Assembly: GCF_011038795.1 (NCBI RefSeq)
Contig: NZ_JAAKDU010000011.1
Location: 1-64,000 of the forward strand
Length of the DNA: 64,000 nt
Direction of reading: 5' to 3'
Origin: Streptococcus tangpeifui
GTDB lineage: Bacteria > Bacillota > Bacilli > Lactobacillales > Streptococcaceae
Shown: positions 23,479-33,898 of the stretch, in pieces
Position numbering within the stretch: the first letter of the stretch is position 1
Layout of the letters: each line of letters opens with the position of its first letter
Notes under the pieces: generated by a model
Seen by the model: only the letters and a program-made list of their open reading frames with translations
What the model was told of the DNA's origin: nothing
Database searches by the model: none
Position numbers and translations under genes: made by a program

Positions 23479-26400
23479 TTAATGATGTTTACCACGTTTT
23501 GCTAGCAGACCTGTTGCACCAACAAAAGCGATACCAAGAACCAAGACAATACCGATTGTTTTATGGCCTGACTTAGGTTTTTGAACTTTTTCTGATTTGA
23601 CAGAATGGGTTTTATTATCCGAACTACTCTTCTTTTTCGAACTGGTAGGAACTGTATTCTTAGCTCCTGGAATTTGCGGAGAGATTGGTTGTCCAACTTC
23701 TCCCGGTGTCATCGAATTTTTGGGCATGACTGGCATTTTTTGATTGTCAGCATCGGCTTCTTTAGCCGCTTTCGCTACCTCATCTGCTTGTTTAACAAGC
23801 GGGGGTTGATCAGCATCAGCTTGAGGAGCTGGACTAACTGAGTCTGGAGCATCTGGTACTGGGACAGGTTCTGATGGAACCAACTCTGTTAGACCAGTTT
23901 CAGGATTCTCCGGTGCTGGCGCTGGTAACGGTTGTTCCCCGCCGTTTTCATTTTGATCTGTTGGAGTATCGGAACCATTCTGACCTGCATCTGCCTCATC
24001 AGATTGATTATTACCTTCTGGATTAGGCTGATCGCCATTTGATTGATCCTGAGAATCAGGGTTATTAGGCTCTAATTGAGGTTGATCAGACTGATCTCCT
24101 TCTGGATTCGGTTGGGGCTGAGGTTGATTACCTTCTGGCTGACCTGGATTAGCTGGATCCTTATCTGCATCTGGTTTTACGTCAGCTTCTGGCTGGCTAT
24201 TATCAGGAACCGCAGGTTCATCAGCTGCTGGGCCTTCCTGATTGGCCAAAGGCTCTGATGGCGCTGGCGTAGCAGGCTTATCCGGTTCCTGTTCTGATAC
24301 CTCTGGATCTTTGGGTTGATCAGATGGGTCATTTTCATCTGGCTGTACAGGCTTATCGTTTGGTTGGCCCATTGGTTGATTTGGTGTATCAGCTTCCGGT
24401 TGGTCCTCGGGTTTAGGTACTTCTTCTGTTTGAGGTTGATTACCATCTGGCTGATCTGGATTAGCTGGTTCCTTATCTGCATCTGGTTTTACATCAGCTT
24501 CTGGCTGGCTATTATCAGGAACCACAGGTTCATCAGCTGCTGGGGCTGGGGCTTCCTGATTGGCCAAAGGCTCTGATGGCGCTGGCGTAGCAGGCTGGGC
24601 CGGATCCTGTTCTGATACCTCTGGATCTTTGGGTTGATCAGATGGTTGATTGGCATCAGGCTGAACAGGCTCATCGTTTGGTTGGTCAGTTGGCTGATTT
24701 AGTGTATCAGCTTCCAGTTGCTCCTCTGGTTTAGGTACTTCTTCTGCTTGAGGTTGTGCTTCTGCCATTGGCGCTGGTTGATCGGCTGGAGCTTGAGCAG
24801 AAGGTTGAGATGGTTGATCGTTTTCTGTCGGTGCTGGTGTCACACTTGGCTCTACTGGCTTAGGGCTTTCAAGGTGCGCCTGATCATCAACACTATTATT
24901 TACAAAGCGAACATTTTCTGTTCCTTGACCGTCAGTAGCACTGTAGGCCTTCGTTACAGAATTTAAAATTTTATTATCAGTGATGACAACATTTTTGATA
25001 TCTCCTCTCTGGGTTTGGAGATCAATAGCACTACGTGGTTGACGATAAAGGTCACTGGTTGTGCCAGTCTTCCAAAGGAGGTTATCATGAATGTTAATTC
25101 CGGTATCATTGGTATCGAAGTTATGACCTGCAAAGACGGTGCTCAAACGAATACCGGCACCGGCAATGTTGTTCTTAATCAGATTGTTAGCAACTTCGTG
25201 GCCCTTGCCACCAAAGATACCAATTCCTCCGGCACGCCAGCCAAGCTCGATAGTGTTGTGGAGGAATTTATTATTTTCGGCAATGGTCGCATTAGTCGCA
25301 CCATCAATACTTGACCAAGTAGCCAAGCCATCATCACCGTTACCGCGGATATTAGAGTTTTCTACAGTTGAATTCTTTGTTCCTTGTGCAAAATTAATAC
25401 CATCTGCTAGATTATTGCGAATTCGTGCATTTTTCACAACAAGACCGTCGGTATAATGCATATTAGCGGCATCATAGTCACCAATCCACATGCCACATTC
25501 GAAGTGTTGTTCCCAAATGTCATGGATCGATGAGTTAGAGCCTAGAGTTCCAGAAATCGCTTTGTAGTTAGCAGCTTCATGATAACGCGAGGTCAGATTC
25601 GAATCCATAAAGAAATCGCTCAACTCGATACCATTATCATTGTGGTTAAATTCAAAACCACCTCCACCAGCTTGGTCGCTAGTGAAATGTAGGTGGGTGT
25701 GCCAGATGCCCGCACCTGAAATTTTCAAGTTTGAAGCATCTACACCAATTTTTTGATTAAAGTCAAACTGGCCGGCCGGAATATAAACATGACGTCCCGT
25801 TGATTTGGCCTCATTAATAGCAGCAAAGAGGGCTTGGCTATCGTCCTGACCATCGTTGGCTACTGCTCCCTTAGAAGTAATGCTAATGGCATTATCGGCT
25901 TGGGCGATTGGATCGCCAGCCTGTTCTAGTTCAATGAAGTCAATACCATAGGCAACGTTATCCGCCGAATTTTTGACCAAGGTCAGGGTATCTCCCTTTT
26001 TCAGTTGAATATCTTTCAAAAGGGAATGGACCTCGTCAAAACGGAAACGAGCCCGTGAATTAGCTGTTGGACTGTCATTTTCAACATCTGTATCAAGGTA
26101 TTGCCAAGCTGATGATGAAGATAAATCAAGGTTGGCTACACTGTTCCCATTAACTTGAACATCTAATTGACCAGATGTTCCGTCAGGAATGGTATAGCGA
26201 ACATTAATAGCATTGGCTGGGGCTTCGACCTGAACAGAGACGGAAGACCCTTGATTCGGTAGTTCGACATATTTCTGATCAGAAGCTTCTCCTGCAGTTG
26301 AATCGACATCTGTTGACGCTTCCTCTTTAGCACCATTGGCTAAAGTTCCTTGTTCAGCCTCATAGCCTGTATAAGGAAGATTGGCACCGTAATTAGAACT

Positions 26401-26670
26401 GTCATAAGTGCTAGAGTCTGCAGTCGCTGGACTGGTTTGACTTTCTGCCTGAGCTGGTGGCGCTGCAGGAGTTACTGCCTCATCAGTGGAGACTGTCGTA
26501 CCGGCTGTTGCTGCCTGTACTTGGGTCTGGCTTTGACTGTCAGTTACAGCCGCCACATTTGCCGAATTAGCGGTCAGTTCGTCAGCAGAAACGGTCATCA
26601 TCGTTTGCCAAGATATTCCAAGAGCAAAAGCTCCCATCAAGACTACTAGACTTTTTTTCCTCAATGGCAT
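23479..26670 (-). CDS. GH87-like alpha-1,3-glucanase (mutanase), surface protein with degenerate sorting signal
   Basis: This 1063-residue secreted protein probably cleaves alpha-1,3-glucan (mutan). It has a signal peptide (1-29), a Thr/Ala linker, and a jelly-roll carbohydrate-binding domain (about 100-252, starting YEAEQGTL). A right-handed beta-helix follows (about 255-600) with the GH87 catalytic pattern ADGIN (Asp423) and NGDDG (Asp446, Asp447). Their spacing equals that of the known catalytic aspartates of Paenibacillus/Bacillus GH87 enzymes as I recall them. A Pro/Glu/Gln/Asp-rich stalk (about 605-1000) includes a tandem 104-residue repeat. The C terminus has a hydrophobic helix and basic tail, but the expected LPKTG reads KPKSG. 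AGGAGG precedes the ATG. It lies downstream of the dextranase gene on the same strand. GH55 or GH28-type beta-helices are less likely alternatives. Confidence 0.8.
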   Translation of the reverse strand: MPLRKKSLVVLMGAFALGISWQTMMTVSADELTANSANVAAVTDSQSQTQVQAATAGTTVSTDEAVTPAAPPAQAESQTSPATADSSTYDSSNYGANLPYTGYEAEQGTLANGAKEEASTDVDSTAGEASDQKYVELPNQGSSVSVQVEAPANAINVRYTIPDGTSGQLDVQVNGNSVANLDLSSSSAWQYLDTDVENDSPTANSRARFRFDEVHSLLKDIQLKKGDTLTLVKNSADNVAYGIDFIELEQAGDPIAQADNAISITSKGAVANDGQDDSQALFAAINEAKSTGRHVYIPAGQFDFNQKIGVDASNLKISGAGIWHTHLHFTSDQAGGGGFEFNHNDNGIELSDFFMDSNLTSRYHEAANYKAISGTLGSNSSIHDIWEQHFECGMWIGDYDAANMHYTDGLVVKNARIRNNLADGINFAQGTKNSTVENSNIRGNGDDGLATWSSIDGATNATIAENNKFLHNTIELGWRAGGIGIFGGKGHEVANNLIKNNIAGAGIRLSTVFAGHNFDTNDTGINIHDNLLWKTGTTSDLYRQPRSAIDLQTQRGDIKNVVITDNKILNSVTKAYSATDGQGTENVRFVNNSVDDQAHLESPKPVEPSVTPAPTENDQPSQPSAQAPADQPAPMAEAQPQAEEVPKPEEQLEADTLNQPTDQPNDEPVQPDANQPSDQPKDPEVSEQDPAQPATPAPSEPLANQEAPAPAADEPVVPDNSQPEADVKPDADKEPANPDQPDGNQPQTEEVPKPEDQPEADTPNQPMGQPNDKPVQPDENDPSDQPKDPEVSEQEPDKPATPAPSEPLANQEGPAADEPAVPDNSQPEADVKPDADKDPANPGQPEGNQPQPQPNPEGDQSDQPQLEPNNPDSQDQSNGDQPNPEGNNQSDEADAGQNGSDTPTDQNENGGEQPLPAPAPENPETGLTELVPSEPVPVPDAPDSVSPAPQADADQPPLVKQADEVAKAAKEADADNQKMPVMPKNSMTPGEVGQPISPQIPGAKNTVPTSSKKKSSSDNKTHSVKSEKVQKPKSGHKTIGIVLVLGIAFVGATGLLAKRGKHH
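24122..24757 (-). repeat. In-frame tandem repeat in the mutanase stalk
   Basis: Two copies with a period of 312 bp (24122-24433 and 24434 to about 24757) encode about 104 residues each. Each begins near EEVPKPE and contains DQPKDPEVSEQ, PATPAPSEPLANQE and DNSQPEADVKPDADK. The slight length difference is a two-residue insertion (PA) in one copy. Confidence 0.85.
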
Positions 26671-26773
26671 AAGACCTCCTTTCTTTTGTGCCCGATTTTT
26701 AACCGAAACACTGTTTAAAAATTAATTTCTTATCTATCTTGTTTTGACTAAAGTATCTCTAGCCAATTCCCGC

Positions 26774-26819
26774 AAAAAAGAGGAGAAGTAAGAGCTACCA
26801 CTCAAAAAACTAGTCCTCT
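26774..26819 (-). terminator. Probable dextranase terminator
   Basis: AGAGGA / TCCTCT arms with an inner AGT...ACT pairing are followed by six T on the minus strand, just after the dextranase stop. The loop is long, so the assignment is moderate. Confidence 0.55.
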
Positions 26820-26826
26820 AATCGCT

Positions 26827-29800
26827 TTAGTTTTTTTCACGTTTTGCCAGTAATCCTGTCAAAGTGAGGAAGACCAGACTCATACCAAAAATAAGACCGC
26901 TGGTTTTATCTCCTGTCTTGGGTAACTGTTCCGAAGACTTAGCAGAGGACTGACCAGCAGAAGAGCTCTCACTGTCCATACTTGTTGGAGTTGATGTCTC
27001 TAAATTTGGAAGTTGCGGCGTTGTTGGCTGACCGACTTCACCTGGTACTAAAGGATTTTTTGGCAATTCTGCTGAATTTTGATCAGCTGCTGGATCTCCA
27101 GACTGACTTGCCTGACCTGAACCACCATTAGGCTGATCCGCTGGGTCCGCTGGAAGAGTTGCAGAACCTTCTGGATTGTCAGCTGGGTCAGCCGGATTGC
27201 CTTGTCCTTGAACCTGTAGGGGTTGATTCCCATCTAATTGGCTTCCCTGATTATTAGGAACGGCTGGAGCACTTGGCTCCGGCACTAAATCAGCCGTCTG
27301 ATTATTATTGTCTTGTCCAGAATTTGGACTTGACATTTCACTCTCAGGACTAGCTGGCTGTGCAGGCGTGGCTGGAGCTGATGGCTCTTCATTAGAGGCT
27401 GGAGCTGGATTAACAGCAGGCTGATCGGGCTCTGTAGCAGCAGGCTCCGATGTAGCGGGGTCGGCTGACTGAGCTGAATCCGGTTTAGCAGCTTCTGGTG
27501 CTGCAGCTTTATCAGCTGCTGGATCCGCCAAGTTTGACTCTCTTTCCTGCGGTTGCTCTGATTGAGTCGGTGCTTCGGTAAAACTTGGATCTTGAGCTTG
27601 AACTGATGGTTCTTGAGGCTTATCAACACCTAATCCTTCTGCCGGAGTAGCTGGGGTTTCAGCTGCTGCTGGTTCCACAGAGAAGTTGCCTGCTGGCGTT
27701 ACTGTTTTCTCTGCTTGGTTTCCTGCTTCCGGCTGAGGTTCAACCGCTTCTGCAAGAGGTTGACTGGCTTCCTCTTCTGGCTTATCTTGAGTAGCTGGTT
27801 GCTCAGTTGCTTCAGGTTGAGCTGAATTTTCTGGAGCAGTTGGACTTGCTACTGGATCCGTTCCCTCAGGTTTAGCTTGAGCTGGAACTTGAGGCTGTTC
27901 TACTGGGGTCGCTGGCTGATTTACTTGGCCTTGAGCCGCTTTGTCATCAGTCGCTTTATCAGCAGGAGCCGCTGATTGTTCTTGCTCAGAGTCAGGGGCT
28001 GATTTTTCATCTTCAGCTGAGATATAGACAACATCCCAAAGTGTCAATTTAGGAACATTGATAACGAGAACTGGCTTACCGGTTTCGTCAGTTTCTACTG
28101 AGGCAGAAACTTTTTGCATATTAGATTTAGACCAGTCATCTGGAGATGTTACGTAGGTTTGATTTGCCATACGTTGGGCATCTTCCATTGATACATCACC
28201 AAGAGCATACTTAACAGTCAAGTTTGTTTGCTCATCTGGTGTCTTGTTAGCTTCTGAACCATCTTCATTTTTCCAATCGGAATTAATTCCCATCAGATTC
28301 AGAAGTTGAACAGTTCTAAAGTTATTGCCTTTTTTGCCATAAGTCCATACTTGGTGGCCATTAATACCTTTGGCATCAGTTGACAGAAGTTTACCTTCTG
28401 AATTATAAGTATTTACTTGGGCATCATCATTTTCAACACCATCACGCAAAATATTTTCATAAGCTGTGATGAATTGTTGATAATCATTATTTTTACGAGT
28501 TAATTCGCTTGAAGTCTTCAAGCTTTGAGTTGGGTAATAAGCAGTTTGAAGGACACCAATACCTTGGCCTCCGTCTATTTCGTTCTGCTGATTAGCAAGA
28601 GCTGCAAGAGACATGTGATAGCCACCGGCAGCTGCGATCGAAGCGCTGGTCAAAAGAACAGCATCTGTTTGCAAGGCCTTACCAGCCTCTGCATCGCGTT
28701 TAGAACCTCCTTTTTCGCTGCCTTCCATATAGGCACCGACAATAAGAGACTTACCTGTTACCTTACGAACCTCATCGACACGCGCCTTCAAATCACCGTA
28801 TTCGGTTTGATTGCGACCATCCTTGAGAGCTGAACCACCAAATGGCCAGATTTCGTTGTAGATAACATCTTGATTACCGTCTTTAAGGCGGTAGATTTGT
28901 TCACCGTTAACATCGTTTACGGTTAAGTAGTAATTTGGTAATTTTTCTTTAATGGCACGAAGGAATTCTGCATACCCTTCTGTTAACCAATGTTTCTTGC
29001 TTGGGTCATTGCTATCCTTATCGGCATAGCTGTAAACTTCATTATCTCCAATAGTGTCACCTTGCCAACCATCAAAGCCGCCATTTTTCATAGCTTGGCC
29101 CATTTTATCGGCAATGTAGTTTTGCCATTGTTTACTGGTTGGATTGTAGTAACGTTGAATTTGAACATCTTCTTCTTTGCCGTCTTTTGGAATTTTTACG
29201 GTATAAGACATCGGCTGTCCCTTGGCACCATAACCACGGTCATCACTGTTATAAGCATATTCCGTTTCTGGTAGGGCAGGAGCTTCACCCGTATTAGTGT
29301 TTTCAGCCAAGATCATATTATAAAGCATGGCTACTGCACCGCCTTCATGAACTTGGTTAACAATATCTTTGACAGCTTGGGTCTCAATTTCAGAACCACT
29401 CCAAGTATTCCAATCTTGTTTGAAACGTTCTTCGTCACTTGGGAATGGGTTAGTGGCCGTCTTGTAAACATCGTAGAAGAAATATGAATTAATGTTCATA
29501 TTCTTCAACTTTTCAAGTGCGGCACGGTAGCGATCAGTATCCTTAGATAGAAGGCTATTGTTGGTATCTTGTGAACCACCTACGATACCATAACGAGGAA
29601 ACTTGGTCCAATCGCTTTCAACAGCAATGGCACGATTGCTTTCACCTAGTGTGTTATTGTTAACATCAGCTACTTTAATTTTAACTAGGTAACCGCGGTT
29701 GTTTTCAAATTGCGATGCAGGAATCTTCAAGTCACCTGCTTGCATCTTGTAACCTTCACCGGCTTTCAGGTGTCTCGTGAACTTATAAGTTCCCAACTTA

Positions 29801-30426
29801 TTGTCAACATAATAAACATCAGCATAAACGGTTATGTCCTGCTCTTGATCTGTTGTATTTTTAAAATCAACAGACAGGCTGACATCTTCACCTGGTCGAT
29901 AACTGGCCTTATCGGCTGATAAATCCAGAATAGCATCACCCGCTTGTGAAGCAATAACTGACCGGGTCGCTGTTACCTGAGCACTAGTGGCCCGAATAAC
30001 ACCTGGTCCTTGATTGCTAGTTGATTGGTTTTGGGCAGCTTCTTGGTTTGAGCCCGTTTGTTCAATTGCTGAACTGGCTGGAACTGACCCTGAAGCTGAA
30101 TCCTCAGAAGTAATTTCTGGAGGGGTTTGTTTTGCTGGATCTTGCAATTTTGTACTGGAGTCCGAACTGGCAACTTCCTGCTGGGAATTACCTTTAAAAC
30201 TCACATTGCTAGTGTCTTCTTCTGCTGGCTGAGTCTCTTCTTGCCATTGACTGCGTTCAAGAATCGTCTGCGACGACGCTGGATGGCTAGCTGTGGACGC
30301 TTCGTCTGCAACTCGGGGGTGGTTGACAACGTCTTCTGCATGAGCAGAACGAGCTGGCAGAACGAACATCATCCCACAGGCAAGTAAGACAAGCATGCTG
30401 GGAAGCGTTAGCATTTTGTTCTCCAC
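26827..30426 (-). CDS. dexA: Cell-wall anchored dextranase (GH66)
   Basis: This endo-alpha-1,6-glucanase cuts dextran at the cell surface. The 1199-residue protein has a signal peptide (1-30), a variable N-terminal region, an Ig-like domain (about 165-270) and the GH66 barrel. The nucleophile is Asp457 in GWQGDTIGD and the acid/base is Glu525 in YNEIWPFGG. Their 68-residue spacing equals that of S. mutans dextranase (Asp385/Glu453, as I recall). A beta domain follows, then a Pro/Ala/Glu-rich stalk of about 330 residues. The C terminus is a complete sorting signal: LPKTG, hydrophobic helix, KREKN. A GTG at 30426 fits AAGGAG at 8 bp better than the ATG four codons later. The order dexA-dtd-rel matches mutans streptococci. 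Confidence 0.96.
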   Translation of the reverse strand: MENKMLTLPSMLVLLACGMMFVLPARSAHAEDVVNHPRVADEASTASHPASSQTILERSQWQEETQPAEEDTSNVSFKGNSQQEVASSDSSTKLQDPAKQTPPEITSEDSASGSVPASSAIEQTGSNQEAAQNQSTSNQGPGVIRATSAQVTATRSVIASQAGDAILDLSADKASYRPGEDVSLSVDFKNTTDQEQDITVYADVYYVDNKLGTYKFTRHLKAGEGYKMQAGDLKIPASQFENNRGYLVKIKVADVNNNTLGESNRAIAVESDWTKFPRYGIVGGSQDTNNSLLSKDTDRYRAALEKLKNMNINSYFFYDVYKTATNPFPSDEERFKQDWNTWSGSEIETQAVKDIVNQVHEGGAVAMLYNMILAENTNTGEAPALPETEYAYNSDDRGYGAKGQPMSYTVKIPKDGKEEDVQIQRYYNPTSKQWQNYIADKMGQAMKNGGFDGWQGDTIGDNEVYSYADKDSNDPSKKHWLTEGYAEFLRAIKEKLPNYYLTVNDVNGEQIYRLKDGNQDVIYNEIWPFGGSALKDGRNQTEYGDLKARVDEVRKVTGKSLIVGAYMEGSEKGGSKRDAEAGKALQTDAVLLTSASIAAAGGYHMSLAALANQQNEIDGGQGIGVLQTAYYPTQSLKTSSELTRKNNDYQQFITAYENILRDGVENDDAQVNTYNSEGKLLSTDAKGINGHQVWTYGKKGNNFRTVQLLNLMGINSDWKNEDGSEANKTPDEQTNLTVKYALGDVSMEDAQRMANQTYVTSPDDWSKSNMQKVSASVETDETGKPVLVINVPKLTLWDVVYISAEDEKSAPDSEQEQSAAPADKATDDKAAQGQVNQPATPVEQPQVPAQAKPEGTDPVASPTAPENSAQPEATEQPATQDKPEEEASQPLAEAVEPQPEAGNQAEKTVTPAGNFSVEPAAAETPATPAEGLGVDKPQEPSVQAQDPSFTEAPTQSEQPQERESNLADPAADKAAAPEAAKPDSAQSADPATSEPAATEPDQPAVNPAPASNEEPSAPATPAQPASPESEMSSPNSGQDNNNQTADLVPEPSAPAVPNNQGSQLDGNQPLQVQGQGNPADPADNPEGSATLPADPADQPNGGSGQASQSGDPAADQNSAELPKNPLVPGEVGQPTTPQLPNLETSTPTSMDSESSSAGQSSAKSSEQLPKTGDKTSGLIFGMSLVFLTLTGLLAKREKN

Positions 30427-30594
30427 GGTCTTTTCTCCTTCTAATTTTTATAATCAAGCGCTTTGTGGTGAGAGCCGCTCGAAAACTCATGAATTGTATT
30501 TTACTGAAAATTCAAGAAAACTCAACCCCAATACTTGAAAGCAGTAACTAATTTCATACCCAAAACTATCTTGATTTTACTGACTTTGTCAAAT
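30427..30594 (-). other. dexA upstream region
   Basis: No gene is visible. A TACAAT -10-like box on the minus strand (near 30493-30498) has no good -35 box, and a small palindrome CAAGCGCTTTG lies in the leader. dexA probably has its own promoter here because a terminator follows dtd. Confidence 0.4.
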
Positions 30595-30628
30595 AAAAAA
30601 AGAAGCAAGGCCCGCGATGGCCTGCTTC
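30595..30628 (-). terminator. Terminator of the rel-dtd transcript
   Basis: The stem GAAGCAGGCC / GGCCTTGCTTC (one bulge) is followed by seven T on the minus strand, about 130 bp after dtd. Confidence 0.85.
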
Positions 30629-30758
30629 CTCCATTACATAAAACTCAAATTATCTAACTTATTACTATTTTATTACAAAATGTGAACAATTTGGTAGTTG
30701 AAATAATTCAATCCCTAAAACACTTGTTAAATCAAGCTTTCTCAGATTTTTAATCTTT

Positions 30759-31202
30759 TTAGCGATTTTTGCTGTCAAGAAGAATTGTCACTGGTCCATC
30801 ATTGATCAAAGACACTTTCATGTCCGACCCAAATTCTCCAGTCTCAAGAGGAATTTTTCGGGAAAGAATTTGGTTGAAGTCTTGGTAAAGTTTTCTGGCC
30901 ATTTTGGGTGGGGCTGCCTCTGTAAAGGCTGGACGATTTCCCTTTTTCGTATTTGCAAACAAAGTAAATTGAGAAACTGAAAGAATTTTTCCCCCAATAT
31001 CTTTCACCGAAAGATTCATCTTCCCTTCATCATCAGAGAAGACCCTCATATTAAGGACTTTGCGAGCCATATATTCCAAGTCTTCTTGATGATCTTCAGG
31101 GTCAACCCCAACCAGTAACAAAAGGCCTGAACCAATTGAAGCAACCATTTCCCCGTCAATACTTACCTGCGCTTGACTAACTCGCTGCAAGACAATTCTC
31201 AT
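30759..31202 (-). CDS. dtd: D-aminoacyl-tRNA deacylase
   Basis: Dtd removes D-amino acids (and glycine mischarged on tRNA-Ala) from tRNAs. The 147-residue protein is standard length, starts [17 protein letters not shown], and has the two signature motifs of the active site: [17 protein letters not shown] (about residues 77-93) and the GPVTILLDS end with the cross-subunit Gly-Pro. It follows rel by 60 bp on the same strand, the usual Firmicute rel-dtd pair. A terminator ends the unit before dexA. Confidence 0.96.
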   Translation of the reverse strand: MRIVLQRVSQAQVSIDGEMVASIGSGLLLLVGVDPEDHQEDLEYMARKVLNMRVFSDDEGKMNLSVKDIGGKILSVSQFTLFANTKKGNRPAFTEAAPPKMARKLYQDFNQILSRKIPLETGEFGSDMKVSLINDGPVTILLDSKNR

Positions 31203-31262
31203 AATCGTTTATGGCCTCCATTTTAAGTTTTAGGATCTTAGGCAAGAGAATTAGGTATCTAC

Positions 31263-33485
31263 TTAACCATTTGTCCGTTTTACGGAATAGACATCAGGGA
31301 CTACCTTTATCTTATCGACAACCGTTGTTAAGGTGTTTAAATTAGGGATTTTGAAGCTAACATGAATATTGGCAAATTTCATGTCTTTGGTTGGTTGAGC
31401 ATTAACAGTTGAAATACTCTTAGTTTGTGTTGATAGGATTTGCAGGATATCGTTTAGGAGCCCCGAACGATTGAGACCATAAATATCAATCTCTGCTAAA
31501 TACTCTTGGCCCAGTTTGCTGGATTCATCCCACTCAACATCAATCAGTCTTTGTTCGTAACCATCCTGACTTTTAATATTATGGCAGTCTGCGCGGTGGA
31601 TAGCTACTCCACGTCCCTTGGTAATATAGCCCTCAATCGGATCTCCCGGAACAGGGTTACAGCACTTGGCGATCCGCATTAAAAGCCCAGAAGCACCTTG
31701 GATGATGACCCCGTTTTCACTTTTTACCTTGAGAACATCCTTGTTCTGATGCTTGACCTCACCGCCATTGATCAATTCATCAGCCTCTGCCTTGGCCTTA
31801 GCTCGCTCTTCTTCACGTCTTTCTTTTTCAGTCAGTCGGTTAAAGACGGTGGTGGCACTGATTTCACCAAAACCAATAGCAGCATAGAGAGCTTCCTCAC
31901 TGCGGACACTCATTCTAGGCAGAATTTCATCAATATGTTTCTTGTCCAGATATTTATTGGCCACATAACCTTGCTCTTGGAAATAGTCAATCAACAAATC
32001 ACGTCCCTTGCTGATAGACATTTCTTTATCTTGGTTTTTAAAGAATTGGCGAATCTTATTGCGGGCTTTGGTTGTCTTGACTAACTTTATCCAGTCTCGG
32101 CTTGGACCAAAGGAATTCTGATTGGTAACAATCTCAACCACATCACCGGTCTTGAGCTTAGCTGTCAAGGGGACCATACGGCCATTGACCTTAGCTCCGA
32201 CAGCTTTTTCGCCCACTTGGGTATGAATGGCATAGGCAAAATCAATAGGGCCAGAATCCCGAGGCAGCTCCTGCACATCTCCTGAAGGCGTGAAAACGTA
32301 GATACGAGCGGAGAAGATGTCCTCCTTGACTGAGTCGACAAATTCCTGAGCATCTCCGTTAGAGCCTGCCTGCAGTTCAACCAAGTCCTGAATCCAGTTC
32401 ATCCCAATAGCGGATTCTTGAGCATCGACCTTACCTTTGATACCCTTCTTATAGGCCCAGTGGGCAGCAACCCCATACTCAGCTACCTCGTGCATCTCTT
32501 GGGTACGAATTTGAATTTCAATAGGACCCTTAGGGCCATAAACCGTTGTATGAATGGATTGGTAGCCGTTCGATTTTGGATTGGCAATATAGTCTTTGAA
32601 CCGTCCCGGCATAGGACGCCAAAGCTCATGGATATAGCCCAGCATGGCATATACATCGCTAGGGGTATCCATAATACAGCGGATAGCAATCAAATCATAA
32701 ATCTGATCGAAGCGTTTCTTCTTATCCCGCATTTTACGGTAAATAGAATAAATGTGTTTAGGTCGACCGTAAATCTTTCCGTGAAGCCCCTGTTCAGCTG
32801 TATAATCTTTGATTTTCTCAACAATCTCATCCACTAAACTTTCGCGTTCCCGCCGCTTTTCGTGCATCATGTGGGAAATCTTATAGAATTCTACCTCATT
32901 GAGATAGCGAAAGGCTAAATCTTCCAGTTCCCACTTGATAGCACTAATCCCCAAACGGTGGGCTAAAGGGGCATAAATTTCCATGGTTTCACGAGATATC
33001 CGTTTTTGTTTGTCAGGCCGTAAATGTTTTAGGGTCCGCATATTATGGAGACGGTCAGCCAGCTTAACCAAAATAACTCGGATATCCTTAGACATGGCCA
33101 TAAGCATTTTACGGTGGTTTTCGGCCAATTGTTCTTCATGGGATTTGTACTTTACTTTCCCTAACTTGGTAACCCCATCAACAATCTGGCTGACTTTGAT
33201 TCCAAAATCTCTTTCAAGATCTTCCAGGGTGACCTCTGTATCCTCCACTACATCGTGAAGAAAACCACAGGCAACCGTTACAGCATCCAGCTGTAAATCA
33301 GCTAAGATCCCAGCCACTTGAATGGGATGAATAATATAGGGTTCGCCCGATTGCCGCCTTTGCGTTTTATGAGCTTCTGTTGCATAATCCAAAGCCTTTT
33401 GAACCAGAGCAACATCTGCCGGTGCCATATAGGTTTTAACCGCATCAACAACTTCTGGTCCCTTTAAATTTGGGTTACTTGCCAT
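31263..33485 (-). CDS. rel: Bifunctional (p)ppGpp synthetase/hydrolase
   Basis: Rel (RelA/SpoT homologue) makes and degrades the stringent-response alarmone. The 740-residue protein shows the whole long-RSH layout. The HD hydrolase region (about 50-180) has the HDVVEDT motif intact, so hydrolysis should work. The synthetase region (about 230-350) includes YQSIHTTVYGP and EIQIRTQEMHEVAEYGVAAHW. TGS (about 395-455), a zinc-finger region with CCNPVPGD, and ACT (about 665-740) complete it. GAGGT lies 6 bp before the ATG. It is the first gene of the rel-dtd unit. Streptococci usually also carry small synthetases elsewhere. Confidence 0.97.
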   Translation of the reverse strand: MASNPNLKGPEVVDAVKTYMAPADVALVQKALDYATEAHKTQRRQSGEPYIIHPIQVAGILADLQLDAVTVACGFLHDVVEDTEVTLEDLERDFGIKVSQIVDGVTKLGKVKYKSHEEQLAENHRKMLMAMSKDIRVILVKLADRLHNMRTLKHLRPDKQKRISRETMEIYAPLAHRLGISAIKWELEDLAFRYLNEVEFYKISHMMHEKRRERESLVDEIVEKIKDYTAEQGLHGKIYGRPKHIYSIYRKMRDKKKRFDQIYDLIAIRCIMDTPSDVYAMLGYIHELWRPMPGRFKDYIANPKSNGYQSIHTTVYGPKGPIEIQIRTQEMHEVAEYGVAAHWAYKKGIKGKVDAQESAIGMNWIQDLVELQAGSNGDAQEFVDSVKEDIFSARIYVFTPSGDVQELPRDSGPIDFAYAIHTQVGEKAVGAKVNGRMVPLTAKLKTGDVVEIVTNQNSFGPSRDWIKLVKTTKARNKIRQFFKNQDKEMSISKGRDLLIDYFQEQGYVANKYLDKKHIDEILPRMSVRSEEALYAAIGFGEISATTVFNRLTEKERREEERAKAKAEADELINGGEVKHQNKDVLKVKSENGVIIQGASGLLMRIAKCCNPVPGDPIEGYITKGRGVAIHRADCHNIKSQDGYEQRLIDVEWDESSKLGQEYLAEIDIYGLNRSGLLNDILQILSTQTKSISTVNAQPTKDMKFANIHVSFKIPNLNTLTTVVDKIKVVPDVYSVKRTNG

Positions 33486-33898
33486 TTCGCTACCTCTAAC
33501 TAAAACTTATTCTCATCACTAGAAAAGCTCGCCAACTTAGCTTGACTAAGCTAGGCTACACCTATTGAAATCAAAAATTAATCACACTTCGGCCATTAAA
33601 ATAATTAACTCTGGACTAACACCTAGAAGCATTTTGTAATAATATAGCCTTGTCTTTATTGTACTTCATGTCACAAAGTATATTGATATCCATCACCAAA
33701 TGTCCTATTTTTGATTTTTGCAGAGTATTAAAGCTATTCCTAAGGACTTTAAGTTGCCTTAATTTTAACACTTTTCATATAGGAAGAAAAGGCGAAAAAC
33801 CGAGAAAACTTTCCAGCTCTAGCTGCTTGATTTTCCTAGATTCGTCAGACCTTTCAATTTATGATAAACTATAAGCAAGAAAGGCCAAGGATTACCTT
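33486..33898. other. Divergent intergenic region rel / queH
   Basis: No gene is visible. It must hold promoters for rel (minus) and queH (plus); a TATGAT box at about 33861 precedes queH without a clear -35 box. A short palindrome, TAGCTTGACTAAGCTA, lies near 33540 in the rel upstream region. Confidence 0.4.

Noticed and set aside
24076..24966. Several plus- and minus-strand frames inside the mutanase stalk, and similar ones in the dexA stalk
   Set aside because: They are reflections of low-complexity Pro/Gln/Asp codon repeats; none has a ribosome binding site or plausible protein sequence.
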